From the NCBI GenBank assembly GCA_903919145.1, contig CAIXGW010000156.1:1-60839 (forward strand): a stretch of DNA of 60,839 bases, read 5' to 3'. The translations under genes and the position numbers were made by a program. The notes below the pieces were generated by a model. It saw nothing but the letters and a program-made list of their open reading frames with translations. It made no database searches and was not told the origin of the DNA. This document shows, one piece after another, positions 26,743 through 35,500 of the stretch; the first letter of the stretch is position 1; the number at the start of each line of letters is the position of its first letter. Origin of the DNA: an uncultured Myxococcales bacterium (GTDB lineage Bacteria > Myxococcota_A > UBA9042).

Positions 26743-29153
26743 GGCTTGGCGTCTTTGGCGCAGCGCACGCCCACCTCGGGCGAGGCGGCGTCCGTCGCTC
26801 CGCTTTGCCGATGCGCGCAGCGGACCTTGGCCGCCGGGCTCAAGAAGCTGCCGTCGCGCACGACTTTGCTGTTGCCGGGGGTGTTGTTGACGGGGCTGCT
26901 GATCGGGCTGGCGGCGTAGAAGCCGGCCTCCCAGGTGTCGAGCACCCACTCGCTGACGTTGCCGCCGAGGTCGCGCACACCGGCGGGGCTGGTGTCGGCG
27001 GTCTGGATCCCCGCCGCGGCCGTCGTGCCCAGGCCGCAGCCGCTGCGGGTGACGGGGTCGGCCATGACGGTCTGGGCGCAGGACGCGGGCTTGCTGCCCC
27101 ACGGAAACTCCTTGAGTTCCGCTTTGCACAGGCTGGGATCGCCGCTGCTGCACGGGCCACGCGCCGCCATCTCCCACTCGGCCTCTGTGGCTAGGCGCTT
27201 GCCGGCCCAGGTGCAGTAGCTCTGCGCCGCGGACCACGGCACGCAGTTGATCGGATGCTTGCTGCGCAGCGGCTTGTCGCCATTGCAGGCGGGGTCGGTC
27301 GGCGCAGATGGCGCGCAAGCTCCTGCATCGACACAGGCTTTGTACTGGGCCGCGGTCACCTCAAAGCGGTCGATCCAGTAGGCCGGCAGCTTGACCAGGT
27401 GCTGCGGTTGCTCGGCAGCGGCGCACAGCGGGTCGGAACCGGCGCAGCCCAGCCACGTCTGGCCACCGGCGACCAGCGCCATGTCCGCCATGACCGCCAC
27501 GCACTTGGCCGCGGCGCACAGCTGGCCTGCCCCGCAAGGCGCGCCGTCGATGGCTGCGAGGCTCTTGCAACTTACCGATAATACGTTGTATTTGTCAATG
27601 GTGCAGGGGTTGCCGTCATCGCACTCGCCGGGTCCAGGGCCGCACAGGCCGGTCTTGGGCTGGCAGGTTTGGATGGTGCAGCCGGTCTTTTCGGCCGGGC
27701 AGGTCACCGCGCTGCCGGGCTTGACCTTGCACTGGGCGGGCTGGGCCGCTGTGTCGCAAAAGGGTAGGCCATTGCAGGCGTTGCCGTCATCCAGGCAGTC
27801 GCCGTCTCCCTTGCATGCGCACAGGTTGGTGCCACTCTTGCATGCACCGGCTTGGCAGGTGTCGCCGCTGGTGCAGGGGTTGCCGTCGTCGCAGGAAGCA
27901 TTGTCTCCGCTAGATTTTTTGACGCAGGCCTTGGTCTTGGGGTCGCAGACGGTCTTGGTGCAGGCGCTGTCGCTGGCGGTAGAGCAGGTCTGAACGGTAG
28001 CGGGGTTGACCTTGCAGGTGCCGGTGGGCACGTCGCAATACAGGGTGCCGTTGCACAAGTCGCCGTCTTCCAGCTTGGCGCAGTCGCCGTCGCCGCTGCA
28101 CGGGCAGATGTCGGGCCCTTGGATGCACTGGCCGGTCTTGCACGAGCCGGGGGCGGTGCATGGGTTGCCATCGTCGCAGGTGAGGTTGTCTGGCACTGGC
28201 TTGAGCTGGCACTGGCCGGTGGCGGGATCGCAGGTGTTTTTTGCGCACGCCGTGTCGTCGCCCGGGCAGAGGATGACGGTGACCGGGTTGGTCTTGCAGG
28301 TGCCGCTCAGCACGTCGCAGTACAGCTTGCCGTTGCACAGGTTCTTGTCCTCTTGGGCTTGGCAGTCGGCCGTCACCTTGCAGGCGCACTTGGCCGCCGG
28401 CGCCACGCAACTGCCCGACTTGCAGACCTCTGACAGGGTGCACTCGTCGCCGTCGTCGCACGCGCTGTTGTCTTTGACTGGGGTCGGCAGGCAGGCTCCG
28501 GTCTTGGGCTGGCAGGTGTTCTTGAGGCAGTCGCTGTCCTCTACGCTAGGGCAGCTGACGGCCGTGGCGGGGTTGACGAGGCAATTGTGGCTGACCGTGT
28601 CGCAATACAGCACTCCGTTGCAGAAGTTGCCATCCTCCTTGGCGGCGCAGTCTGCGTCCTTGAGGCACTGGCAGGTGTTGGTGCCAAAGACACAGGAGCC
28701 GCCCTGGCAGCTGTCGTTCTTGGTGCACTCCACGCCGTCGCTGCACGCGGTGCCGTTGGTGCTGGCGGTGACGGTGCAGCTGCCGGCCAGGCAAACGGCC
28801 GTCTGGCACGCTGCCGTGGGTTGGGGGCAGGAGGCCGCAGTCTGGCAGCCGCTGTCAGTGGTTTCCGCCGCAGCGTCGATGGCTACGTCGCCGGCGGCGT
28901 CTGGGGTGTCTGGGGCGCTGTCGGTTGTGGTTGTGTCGGTTGTGGCGTTGTCGGTTGTGGTTGCGTCGGTGCCAGGGGCCGTGTCGGCGGTGTCTGCCAC
29001 GGCTGTGTCGAGGTCAGCGCGATGAAAGGCTTGGGGGCCAGGGACTTGTGGGACGCAGCCAGCCACCCACAGCGCCGCCCAAGCAGCCAGCAGCTGCGTA
29101 GCGAGGCGAAAAGTGGCGGCAATGGACGGCAGTGGAGGTTCCCCTTGAGCCAC
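26739..29153 (-). CDS. Cys-rich repeat lipoprotein with C-terminal FGE/SUMF1-like domain
   Basis: About 804 residues from GTG 29153; the start is uncertain, and GTG 29249 would add 32 residues. The lipobox is WVAGC (Cys33). A Thr/Asp/Ala linker follows. Residues about 100-560 are Cys-rich repeats of the CDDGNPCT type, each with six or more cysteines, suggesting disulfide-rich surface modules. From about residue 585 there is a formylglycine-generating-enzyme fold: VAGGQTWLGC, YWIDRFEVTAAQYKAC, LATEAEWEMAARGP, DLGGNVSEWVLDTW, VGVRCAKD. The last part (VVRDGSFLSPAAKVRC) lacks the two closely spaced copper-binding cysteines of true FGE, so enzymatic activity is doubtful. It is coupled to the Omp85-like gene. 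Confidence 0.85.
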   Translation of the reverse strand: MAQGEPPLPSIAATFRLATQLLAAWAALWVAGCVPQVPGPQAFHRADLDTAVADTADTAPGTDATTTDNATTDTTTTDSAPDTPDAAGDVAIDAAAETTDSGCQTAASCPQPTAACQTAVCLAGSCTVTASTNGTACSDGVECTKNDSCQGGSCVFGTNTCQCLKDADCAAKEDGNFCNGVLYCDTVSHNCLVNPATAVSCPSVEDSDCLKNTCQPKTGACLPTPVKDNSACDDGDECTLSEVCKSGSCVAPAAKCACKVTADCQAQEDKNLCNGKLYCDVLSGTCKTNPVTVILCPGDDTACAKNTCDPATGQCQLKPVPDNLTCDDGNPCTAPGSCKTGQCIQGPDICPCSGDGDCAKLEDGDLCNGTLYCDVPTGTCKVNPATVQTCSTASDSACTKTVCDPKTKACVKKSSGDNASCDDGNPCTSGDTCQAGACKSGTNLCACKGDGDCLDDGNACNGLPFCDTAAQPAQCKVKPGSAVTCPAEKTGCTIQTCQPKTGLCGPGPGECDDGNPCTIDKYNVLSVSCKSLAAIDGAPCGAGQLCAAAKCVAVMADMALVAGGQTWLGCAGSDPLCAAAEQPQHLVKLPAYWIDRFEVTAAQYKACVDAGACAPSAPTDPACNGDKPLRSKHPINCVPWSAAQSYCTWAGKRLATEAEWEMAARGPCSSGDPSLCKAELKEFPWGSKPASCAQTVMADPVTRSGCGLGTTAAAGIQTADTSPAGVRDLGGNVSEWVLDTWEAGFYAASPISSPVNNTPGNSKVVRDGSFLSPAAKVRCAHRQSGATDAASPEVGVRCAKDAKP

Positions 29154-29205
29154 AGTGTAGCGGCTGAACGAAGGCAGGGGAATTACCCAGCCGCCCGCCG
29201 CTGCT

Positions 29206-29221
29206 CTTGTCGATCGACAAG
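29206..29221. promoter_or_regulatory. perfect 16-bp palindrome in divergent promoter region
   Basis: CTTGTCGATCGACAAG is its own reverse complement. It abuts TTGACG (29222-29227), a plausible -35 box for the TSP3 protein gene. The position between two divergent envelope genes suggests an operator. No regulator is identified. Confidence 0.5.
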
Positions 29222-29278
29222 TTGACGATTCCCCGCCCCCAACCGACACTTGCAGCCGTGTTCCCTGGAGGCGAATCC

Positions 29279-30871
29279 ATGCGCGCTCGTGCCCTTCCTG
29301 CCATCCCGATGATTGCTGCGCTGTTGCTCAGCCCCTTGGCCCAAGCCGCCGAGCCGCCCGCGCTTTCTGTGCAGAGCGTTACCGTGGGCGCTGGGCCCCA
29401 AGACGGCTGGCTGACCCAGCCGGCAACGGTCCTGCCCGCTGGCGGCTTTGCCCTGGCCACCGCCCTGCACTATGCCCGCACGCCGTTGCGGTTTTCGGCT
29501 CAGGGAGGTCAGCAGCAGACTGTGGTCGGCGACCTGGGGATGCTGGACGTCGCCGGGCTGGTCGGCTTGCCCAACCAGTGGGCCGTGGGCGCCGTGCTGC
29601 CGGTCGCCTGGCTGATGCGCGGCGGCGGGCCGAACCTGGCGCAGCTCAACCGCTTGCCGCAGGGCCCGGCACTGGGCGACCTGCAGCTGCAGCTGCGCAA
29701 ACAGTTTTGGCAGGGCGCGCTGATCGGCGGGGAGTCGGCCTTTTCCTTGGACGCGACTGCGGTTCTGCCGACTTCAGAGGTGGGCAACTGGCTTGGCGGG
29801 ACCGGCGCGGCCCGGCTGCGCGCATGGTGGAGCCACCAGGCCGGAGCCTGGCGCGGCGACCTGGGCCTGGGTGCCCAGTTCATGGCAGCCCAGACGATGC
29901 AGGTGGCGCCGCTGGACGCCAACGGTCAGCCCGACGCCAAGCAGGCGCGGACCGCCCTGCGCGCCGGCAGCACGCTCGAGCTGGCCGCTTCTCTTGGCCG
30001 ATCGCTGGCCGGCGACCAGTGGCGGGTGCGCGGCGAGCTGGCGGTCCACGCCCCGGCCGTGACCGCCGTGCCAGAGAACATTGGGGTGGTTGACCTGGCT
30101 TTATCTAGCGATTACGCGCTGTTGCCCTATCTGCGCGGCGGTGTGGTGCTGGCCGGAGCGCCGTCTAGCGGCCCGGGGTCGGCGGCGGTTCGCGTTGGCG
30201 CGGTGCTGCGCTTTGACCCGGCCGCCCTGCCCAGCGACCGCGACGGCGATGGCCTGGACGATCGGCAGGACCGCTGTGCCGATCAAGCCGAAGACCGCGA
30301 TGGATTTGAGGATCGCGACGGCTGCCCTGACCTGGACGACGACGCCGATGGCGTGCCCGACGCCAAGGACAAGTGCCGTTTGGTGGCCGAAGACCGCGAC
30401 GCCTTTGAGGATGAAGACGGCTGCCCGGACGTGGACGACGACGGCGATGGCAACCCCGACGCCAAGGACCTGTGCCCGCGCGCTGCCGAAGATCGCGATG
30501 GCTTTCAAGATGATGACGGTTGCCCAGACCTGGACGACGACGGCGATGGTCTAGCCGACGCCGCCGACCTCTGCCCGCAGCAGCCAGAGACCCTGAACGG
30601 CTATGAGGACCAGGACGGCTGCCCTGACATGAAGCCAGGCGAAGCGCCGCCGGCTTTGGAGCCGCCGCAGGCGCCCACGCCCGTCGTCGAGCCCGCCCCG
30701 GCGCCGGTCGCGGCCCCGCCGCCGGCCAAGCCCGTCAAGGGCAAGAAAGGCAAGGCGGCCGCAGCGCCCGCCCCGGCCGCCAAGCCAGCTGGCAAGCCCG
30801 CTGCCGCCGCGCCAACCGAGCCCGCCGACGCGGACCGCAAGCCTCGTGTCAAAGTTAAGCCAATTCAGTGA
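29279..30871 (+). CDS. outer-membrane beta-barrel protein with thrombospondin type-3 repeats
   Basis: 530 residues. ATG 29279 follows GGAGGCG. The signal peptide is cleaved after LAQA. Residues about 25-310 look like a transmembrane beta-barrel (alternating patterns, aromatic girdles). Residues about 318-450 hold four Asp-rich type-3 repeats (DRDGDGLDDRQDRC, DDDADGVPDAKDKC and so on), which bind calcium in this family. A Pro/Ala/Lys-rich tail follows. In related Myxococcota proteins an OmpA peptidoglycan-binding domain usually closes the protein; it is absent here. The 3' end is tandemly duplicated after the stop codon. Confidence 0.88.
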   Translation: MRARALPAIPMIAALLLSPLAQAAEPPALSVQSVTVGAGPQDGWLTQPATVLPAGGFALATALHYARTPLRFSAQGGQQQTVVGDLGMLDVAGLVGLPNQWAVGAVLPVAWLMRGGGPNLAQLNRLPQGPALGDLQLQLRKQFWQGALIGGESAFSLDATAVLPTSEVGNWLGGTGAARLRAWWSHQAGAWRGDLGLGAQFMAAQTMQVAPLDANGQPDAKQARTALRAGSTLELAASLGRSLAGDQWRVRGELAVHAPAVTAVPENIGVVDLALSSDYALLPYLRGGVVLAGAPSSGPGSAAVRVGAVLRFDPAALPSDRDGDGLDDRQDRCADQAEDRDGFEDRDGCPDLDDDADGVPDAKDKCRLVAEDRDAFEDEDGCPDVDDDGDGNPDAKDLCPRAAEDRDGFQDDDGCPDLDDDGDGLADAADLCPQQPETLNGYEDQDGCPDMKPGEAPPALEPPQAPTPVVEPAPAPVAAPPPAKPVKGKKGKAAAAPAPAAKPAGKPAAAAPTEPADADRKPRVKVKPIQ

Positions 30872-30889
30872 CTTGACATAGCCTCGGGG
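30870..30889 (+). repeat. dispersed 20-bp element, copy 7
   Basis: GACTTGACATAGCCTCGGGG. Its first two bases (GA) are the last two bases of the TSP3-gene TGA stop codon. Confidence 0.85.
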
Positions 30890-30982
30890 GCCCCCATTGG
30901 CCCGCCGCGCCCGCTGCCGAGGCGCCAGCCGAGCCCGTCGGGGCGGAAGGCGAGCCTCGTGCTTGAGTTAAGCCAATTCAAT

Positions 30983-31002
30983 GACTTGACACAGCCTCGG
31001 GG
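30983..31002 (+). repeat. dispersed 20-bp element, copy 8
   Basis: GACTTGACACAGCCTCGGGG, the second unit of the 113-bp duplication, one base different from copy 7. It lies between convergent genes. Confidence 0.85.
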
Positions 31003-31045
31003 GCTGACCTGCAGCCGCCTCGGGCGACGGGGTTAGGCCAGGGGG

Positions 31046-31546
31046 CTATTCGCCCTTGAGCACCCGCACGGTTTCTTCGATGGGCGTCAGCCGCATGGCG
31101 CCGTGGAAGGCCAGCAGCGGCTCCAAGTTGCCGGCCAGCTTGACCGCCACGGCGGCCAGGCTGTGGCGCAGCTCGCGCGGCAGCGGCTCCACCCACTCTT
31201 GGGCCAGCGGAATGCCCGCGCACGCCACCGGCAGCAGCCAGGCAGCGCCTTCCATGGCGTCGCTGGCAAACGCCTGCTCGATGCGGCGCCCCAGCTCGGC
31301 GTAGACCTCGCCGGGGGCGCCGGTCTGGGCCAGCAGGATGGCAAGGCCGGCTTCGTTGCTGTCGTCGCCGCCGGCAGTGGCCAGGCTCAGCTGGTCCAGC
31401 ACGGCCAGGGCCACGGCTTCGGCGCCAAAGCGATCGGCCGCGCCAGCCATGACGCCAAAAGACTCAAACGGTACCTTGAGCGCCAGGGCAATCGCTTCGG
31501 TGGGCGTCTGCGGGGGCGCTACGGGCTTCTTGCGCGGTCTGGCCAT
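31046..31546 (-). CDS. small soluble helical protein, unknown
   Basis: 166 residues from ATG 31546, preceded by AGAGGA. The N-terminus is basic and Pro-rich (ARPRKKPVAPPQTP) and the rest is Ala/Leu-rich helix, with no signal peptide or membrane segment. I do not recognise the family. It lies just downstream of the FAD oxidoreductase gene on the same strand (47-bp gap). That gap contains CTTGACATCCCC, which resembles half of the dispersed element. Confidence 0.7.
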   Translation of the reverse strand: MARPRKKPVAPPQTPTEAIALALKVPFESFGVMAGAADRFGAEAVALAVLDQLSLATAGGDDSNEAGLAILLAQTGAPGEVYAELGRRIEQAFASDAMEGAAWLLPVACAGIPLAQEWVEPLPRELRHSLAAVAVKLAGNLEPLLAFHGAMRLTPIEETVRVLKGE

Positions 31547-31592
31547 GATTCCTCTAGTGAAATTGGGGATGTCAAGGGAGGCGGGATGGGGG

Positions 31593-32813
31593 CTAGGTGG
31601 CCGCCGTAGCGACGTTGGTGCCGGCCAGCAGGCGCAGGGCTTCCTGGCGGGCGCGCAGGGCACAGTCTTCAATTGCCAAGCCGCCAAAATAGTTACCCAG
31701 CAAGTACAATTCCTTAGGGCCGGTCAGCAGCGCGCCCTCAAGGGCCTCTACCACCTCAGCGTGGCCCACAACAGGCGAGGGCAGCTCCACCTGCCGCTCT
31801 ACCACTTCCACCAGATCCTGCCGCTGGCAGCCTAGGATTGCCGTCACCCGCTGCAGGGCAGCCTCGCGGCTGACCCCCGGGCGCAGGTGGAAGGTAAAGC
31901 CGCGCCAGTGCTCATGGGGCACGACGTCACGGCTGACGGCCGAGAAAAACGCATCGGACCGCGGCACAATGCCGGCCACCGACTCGATCCGCACGTGCTG
32001 CGCCGCCACGCGCACCCCAAGGGACTGGACGCCCTGTGTGCTGATCTTGCCCAGCTCCGCGGCCAGGGCGGGTAGTTGCCGCTTGATCAGCTCTGCTGCG
32101 GCGCTGGGAGGCACTGCCAGCGCCAGCCGCCGCGCGGTCAGCACTGAGCCATCGGCCAGCTCGACCTGCCAGCCGTCGCCGCCCAGCCGGACCTCTACAG
32201 CGCGGGCCTGGGTGTCCAAGCGGATGCCGGGCGTCGCCAGCGCCAGATCCACGGCCGTCTGCAAGCCGCCTTGCAGCGTGAATGAGCGCAGAATCTCCTT
32301 GCGGCGCGGGCGCTTCTTGAACAGCATCTCGGCTGGAAAATCGTCAGCGGGCTGAGAGGGCACGGCAGCAAAAAGCGGAGAGAACACCCGCTGGTAGTTG
32401 CCCATGCCGACAATCGGCCCGTAGTAGCTGCGCACCGTCTTGCCCGCCTTGCTGGTCCACAGCAACCTGGGGGCTGACAGCAGCAGCTCCACTTTGGACA
32501 ATTCTTTGGCGATGGGCCGAAGCGAGTCGCCCACCAGCAGCCTGAACGGCGCTTTTTGGCGCGGCAGCAGCTGGCCGAGTCCACCGCAGCTGGCCAGCAG
32601 ATCCACCAACGCTCCGTAGGAGTTGTAGCAGGTGTGGGCGCCGAGCTCCCACCAAAAGCCGTCCGCCCCGCGCTGCGAGCGCATGCAGCCGCCGGCGTCA
32701 GCGTCCTTTTCTAGCACCACGGTTTGCAGTCCGGCCTTGGCGCACCAATGGGCCATGCTCGCGCCGCTGATGCCCGCACCGATTACCACTACGTCTACAA
32801 TTTCCACAATCAC
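31593..32813 (-). CDS. FAD-dependent oxidoreductase, protoporphyrinogen-oxidase/amine-oxidase-like
   Basis: 406 residues. The GTG start is at 32813; a GTG two codons later is possible. N-terminal VVVIGAGISGASMAHWCAKAG is the dinucleotide-binding GxGxxG fold, followed by VLEKDADAGGCMRS. The conserved C-terminal FAD contact is LYLLGNYFGGLAIEDCALRA. Length and layout fit the protoporphyrinogen oxidase (HemY/HemG-like) and NAD(P)-binding amine oxidase group. No haem gene is adjacent, so the substrate is uncertain. A dispersed element sits immediately upstream. Confidence 0.82.
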   Translation of the reverse strand: MIVEIVDVVVIGAGISGASMAHWCAKAGLQTVVLEKDADAGGCMRSQRGADGFWWELGAHTCYNSYGALVDLLASCGGLGQLLPRQKAPFRLLVGDSLRPIAKELSKVELLLSAPRLLWTSKAGKTVRSYYGPIVGMGNYQRVFSPLFAAVPSQPADDFPAEMLFKKRPRRKEILRSFTLQGGLQTAVDLALATPGIRLDTQARAVEVRLGGDGWQVELADGSVLTARRLALAVPPSAAAELIKRQLPALAAELGKISTQGVQSLGVRVAAQHVRIESVAGIVPRSDAFFSAVSRDVVPHEHWRGFTFHLRPGVSREAALQRVTAILGCQRQDLVEVVERQVELPSPVVGHAEVVEALEGALLTGPKELYLLGNYFGGLAIEDCALRARQEALRLLAGTNVATAAT

Positions 32814-32819
32814 CTCAGG

Positions 32820-32838
32820 GACTAAACATAGCCTTGGG
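32820..32838 (+). repeat. dispersed element, copy 9
   Basis: GACTAAACATAGCCTTGGG, with AA in place of TG at positions 5-6 of the consensus. It lies in the 44-bp gap between gpsA and the downstream FAD oxidoreductase gene, in the opposite orientation to both. Confidence 0.7.
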
Positions 32839-32857
32839 TCCTCGTCCCGACATGATA

Positions 32858-33874
32858 TTAGAGCAGCAGCTCGTCTTTGAGCGGGCGGTTCATCAGCGCC
32901 TCAAGCGCTACTCGCGGGGCCAGATTCTCATGCAGGGCCATGTAGGTGTGCGAGATGATCGGCGTGTCGACCCCCAGCTTATCGGCCAGGCGGTGGGCGC
33001 TGCGGCTGGTGAGCACGCCTTCGGCGACCGCGTGCATCGACCCCAGGATGTCGCCGATGGCCTCGCCGTGGCCCAGGCGCAGGCCGACGGTGCGGTTGCG
33101 GCTCAGGTCGCCGGTGCAGGTCAACACCAGGTCGCCGATGCCGGCCAGGCCCTGCAGCGTCAGCGGATTGGCGCCTTTCTTGACTGCCAGCCGGGTGATT
33201 TCGCCCAAGCCGCGGGTAATCAGGCCGGCCCGCGAGTTGTGGCCAAAGCCCAAGCCATCGGCGGTACCCACGGCAATGGCGATCACGTTCTTGAGTGCGC
33301 CGCCCATCTCCACGCCGATGATGTCGTTGGACGAGTAGCAGCGAAAGCGGTCCGTCGACAATTCCGCTTGCACCACCCGCGCCAGCCGGCGGTCCAGGGA
33401 GGCAACGGTCACGGCGGTCGGCAGCCCCGCAGCCACTTCGGCGGCAAAGCTTGGGCCAGACAGGTAGGCCAAAGACAGGTGCAGGCGTCGCGGCAGGGCC
33501 CGCTCAAAGATCTCGTTGACGGTTTCCAGCGACGTGTTGTCGATGCCCTTGGAGCACGAGACGATGATGTGATCGTCGGTCAGCCACGGGGCGATCTGGG
33601 CGGCCACGCCGGCGACGTAGGGGGTCGGCATCACCGTCAGCAGGATGCGGCTTTGGCGGACGGCCTTCTCCAAATCCGTGGTCGCCTGCAGACCTTCTGG
33701 CACCGTAAAGCCCGGTAAATAGGTGCGATTCTCGCGGTGGTCGTTGACTTCGGCCACCACCTCGGGCTCGTGGGCCCACAGCACCGTCCGCTTGCCCATG
33801 CGGGCGGTGTGAATGGCAAGGGCGGTGCCCCACGCGCCTGCTCCAAGCACGGCGATGTCAAACTGCTGGGTCAT
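32858..33874 (-). CDS. gpsA: glycerol-3-phosphate dehydrogenase [NAD(P)+]
   Basis: Makes sn-glycerol-3-phosphate from DHAP for phospholipid synthesis. 338 residues, the standard length. Visible are the nucleotide-binding motif AVLGAGAWGTALA, the catalytic-domain blocks SGPSFAAEVAAGLPTAV, GGALKNVIAIAVGTADGLGFG (catalytic Lys) and GLAGIGDLVLTCTGDLSRNR. It is in a minus-strand run with the FAD oxidoreductase gene downstream and the AAA ATPase gene upstream. Confidence 0.97.
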   Translation of the reverse strand: MTQQFDIAVLGAGAWGTALAIHTARMGKRTVLWAHEPEVVAEVNDHRENRTYLPGFTVPEGLQATTDLEKAVRQSRILLTVMPTPYVAGVAAQIAPWLTDDHIIVSCSKGIDNTSLETVNEIFERALPRRLHLSLAYLSGPSFAAEVAAGLPTAVTVASLDRRLARVVQAELSTDRFRCYSSNDIIGVEMGGALKNVIAIAVGTADGLGFGHNSRAGLITRGLGEITRLAVKKGANPLTLQGLAGIGDLVLTCTGDLSRNRTVGLRLGHGEAIGDILGSMHAVAEGVLTSRSAHRLADKLGVDTPIISHTYMALHENLAPRVALEALMNRPLKDELLL

Positions 33875-33934
33875 GGCGGCCTCCTCTGCGCTGAAGGGTG
33901 CAAAATCCTACGGTTTCAGCCGATTCCAGCCGGG

Positions 33935-35500
33935 TCAGCGTGCGCCTGGCCGCGGCCCTGGGCTGGCCGCACCGCGGGCCGCCGCGAACAGTTCGTGGAG
34001 GCTGCGGTCGCGGCTGGCTGGCCGGCAGTGGCGGCGCGCCCACTGGCGCAGCTCGCGAACCTGACTGTCGTAGGTTTCCACAAATGGCACAACCTTGGAA
34101 AGCACCGCCTCGAGGTCGGCCATGCGCAGCTCGCGGTGGGCGCAGAAGGCCACCTGCAGGGCCTCGGCCACGCCCTGGTCGATCTCGGCGCCGGTCAGCC
34201 TCTCGGTCGCTTGGGCCAGGCGCTCCAGATCAAAGTCCGCGGCCGACCTGCCGCTGCGGGCGATGGCCACGCTGACGATCTCAGCCCTGGCTTGCTGGTC
34301 GGGCACGTCGACAAAAAAGGTCTCGTCAAAGCGGCCCTTGCGCAGTAGCTCGGCCGGCAGGTGGGTCAGGCGGTTGGCCGTGGCCGCCACAAACACGCCG
34401 CTGCGCTGCTCGCCCAGCCACGTCAGCAGGCTGCCAAAAACCCGCGCGCCGGCTTCAGAAGCGCCGCTGCCGGCACCGGCAAAGGCTTTGTCAATCTCGT
34501 CGATCCACAGCACCACCGGCGCCATGGCTTCGGCCACCGCCAGGGCGTGGCGCAAGTTTTCATCGGGCACGTGCTGGGCCGTGTGCAGCAGGCCCATGTC
34601 CAGGCGCAGCAACGGCAACCCCAGCACCGCCGCCGCCGCTTTGGCGGTCAGCGTCTTGCCACAGCCCTGCACGCCGACCAGCAGCACCCCGCGCGGTACC
34701 GGCAGCCCAAAGCGCCGCGCGTCTTGGGTCAGCGCCATCCGCTGGCGCTCGAGCCAGGCCTTGAGCTCGTCGAGCCCGCCGATCTCGCTCAGCGCCGGCA
34801 CCTGCTCGACCACTTCGACCGAGCCGCTGCTCGCCAGCAGATCTCTTTTCTCTGCAAGCAGTTCTGTAAGGGTCCCCCTGGGATCGCGGCCGCGCACCCG
34901 CCGCAGGGCCCGCCGCGCCTGGGCCAGCGTCAGGCCCTGCAGTGCCTGGACCGCCTCTTCAAGAAGTTGGGGCGTCAGCTCAGCTTTTTGGTCGGCCCCC
35001 GTTGGCTCGGTCAGGGCCGCTCTGGCCAGCGGCTCCAGCTCGGCACGGCTTGGCAGCGGCAACGTCAGCAGCACCAGGTCGCGGGCCAGGCTGGGCGGCG
35101 CCAGCAACCCGGGGCCGACCAGCACCAGCGTCAGCCCGGCGCGCTCTAGATCCAGCAGTCGCTCGCTCAGCACCTGGACTGCCAGCGGATCGGCCAGCAG
35201 CCGCGCGCCGCCGGGGGCGATGAGCACGGTAGGCCCGCGCCGGCCCTCGGGGGCTGGCGATGCCGCTGGGCGGGTCTGCGGCAGGTGCAGGGCAAGCGCC
35301 GCCTCCACGGCGTCCAGGGTCTGCGCCACCGCATCGCCGCGGCCGTAGCTGAGCAGCTGGCTTGCCAAGCCCATGGCCGCCGCCGCGAGCTGCACTTGGG
35401 CTGCGCCGTCGCGCTCGTCGGCCGCCATCAGGCCCAGCAGCGGGTAGCGCGCCCGCAAGCGATCGGCCAGGCCCAGCAGTCGCAGCGCAGGGGGCGCCAT
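33935..35500 (-). CDS. Ycf46-like AAA+ ATPase
   Basis: 521 residues. The N-terminal half (about 1-240) is a degenerate, P-loop-less AAA-like domain (VLIAPGGARLLADP, LVLVGPGLLAPPSL). The C-terminal half is an active AAA+ module: Walker A GVQGCGKT, Walker B VVLWIDEIDKAF, sensor AATANRLTHLPAELLRKGRFDE with Arg finger, and a lid domain. The Walker A variant GVQGCGKS/T and this layout are typical of Ycf46 of cyanobacteria and many Myxococcota. Biochemical function is not settled for the family. It follows the response-regulator gene on the same strand. Confidence 0.88.
   Translation of the reverse strand: MAPPALRLLGLADRLRARYPLLGLMAADERDGAAQVQLAAAAMGLASQLLSYGRGDAVAQTLDAVEAALALHLPQTRPAASPAPEGRRGPTVLIAPGGARLLADPLAVQVLSERLLDLERAGLTLVLVGPGLLAPPSLARDLVLLTLPLPSRAELEPLARAALTEPTGADQKAELTPQLLEEAVQALQGLTLAQARRALRRVRGRDPRGTLTELLAEKRDLLASSGSVEVVEQVPALSEIGGLDELKAWLERQRMALTQDARRFGLPVPRGVLLVGVQGCGKTLTAKAAAAVLGLPLLRLDMGLLHTAQHVPDENLRHALAVAEAMAPVVLWIDEIDKAFAGAGSGASEAGARVFGSLLTWLGEQRSGVFVAATANRLTHLPAELLRKGRFDETFFVDVPDQQARAEIVSVAIARSGRSAADFDLERLAQATERLTGAEIDQGVAEALQVAFCAHRELRMADLEAVLSKVVPFVETYDSQVRELRQWARRHCRPASRDRSLHELFAAARGAASPGPRPGAR

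Larger units (their letters stand above)
30790..31010 (+). repeat. 113-bp tandem duplication of the TSP3-gene 3' end plus dispersed element
   Basis: The last coding ~80 bp and the element recur with an exact offset of 113 bp. GCCAACCGAGCCCG at 30811 matches GCCAGCCGAGCCCG at 30924, and TTAAGCCAATTCAGTGACTT at 30855 recurs at 30968 with one change. The second unit has frame-breaking differences and is not translated as part of the gene. Confidence 0.88.

Noticed and set aside
31551..31575. CTTGACATCCCC upstream of the small unknown gene (minus strand) as promoter or element
   Set aside because: Too near the start codon for a -35 box, and it matches only the first nine or so bases of the element.
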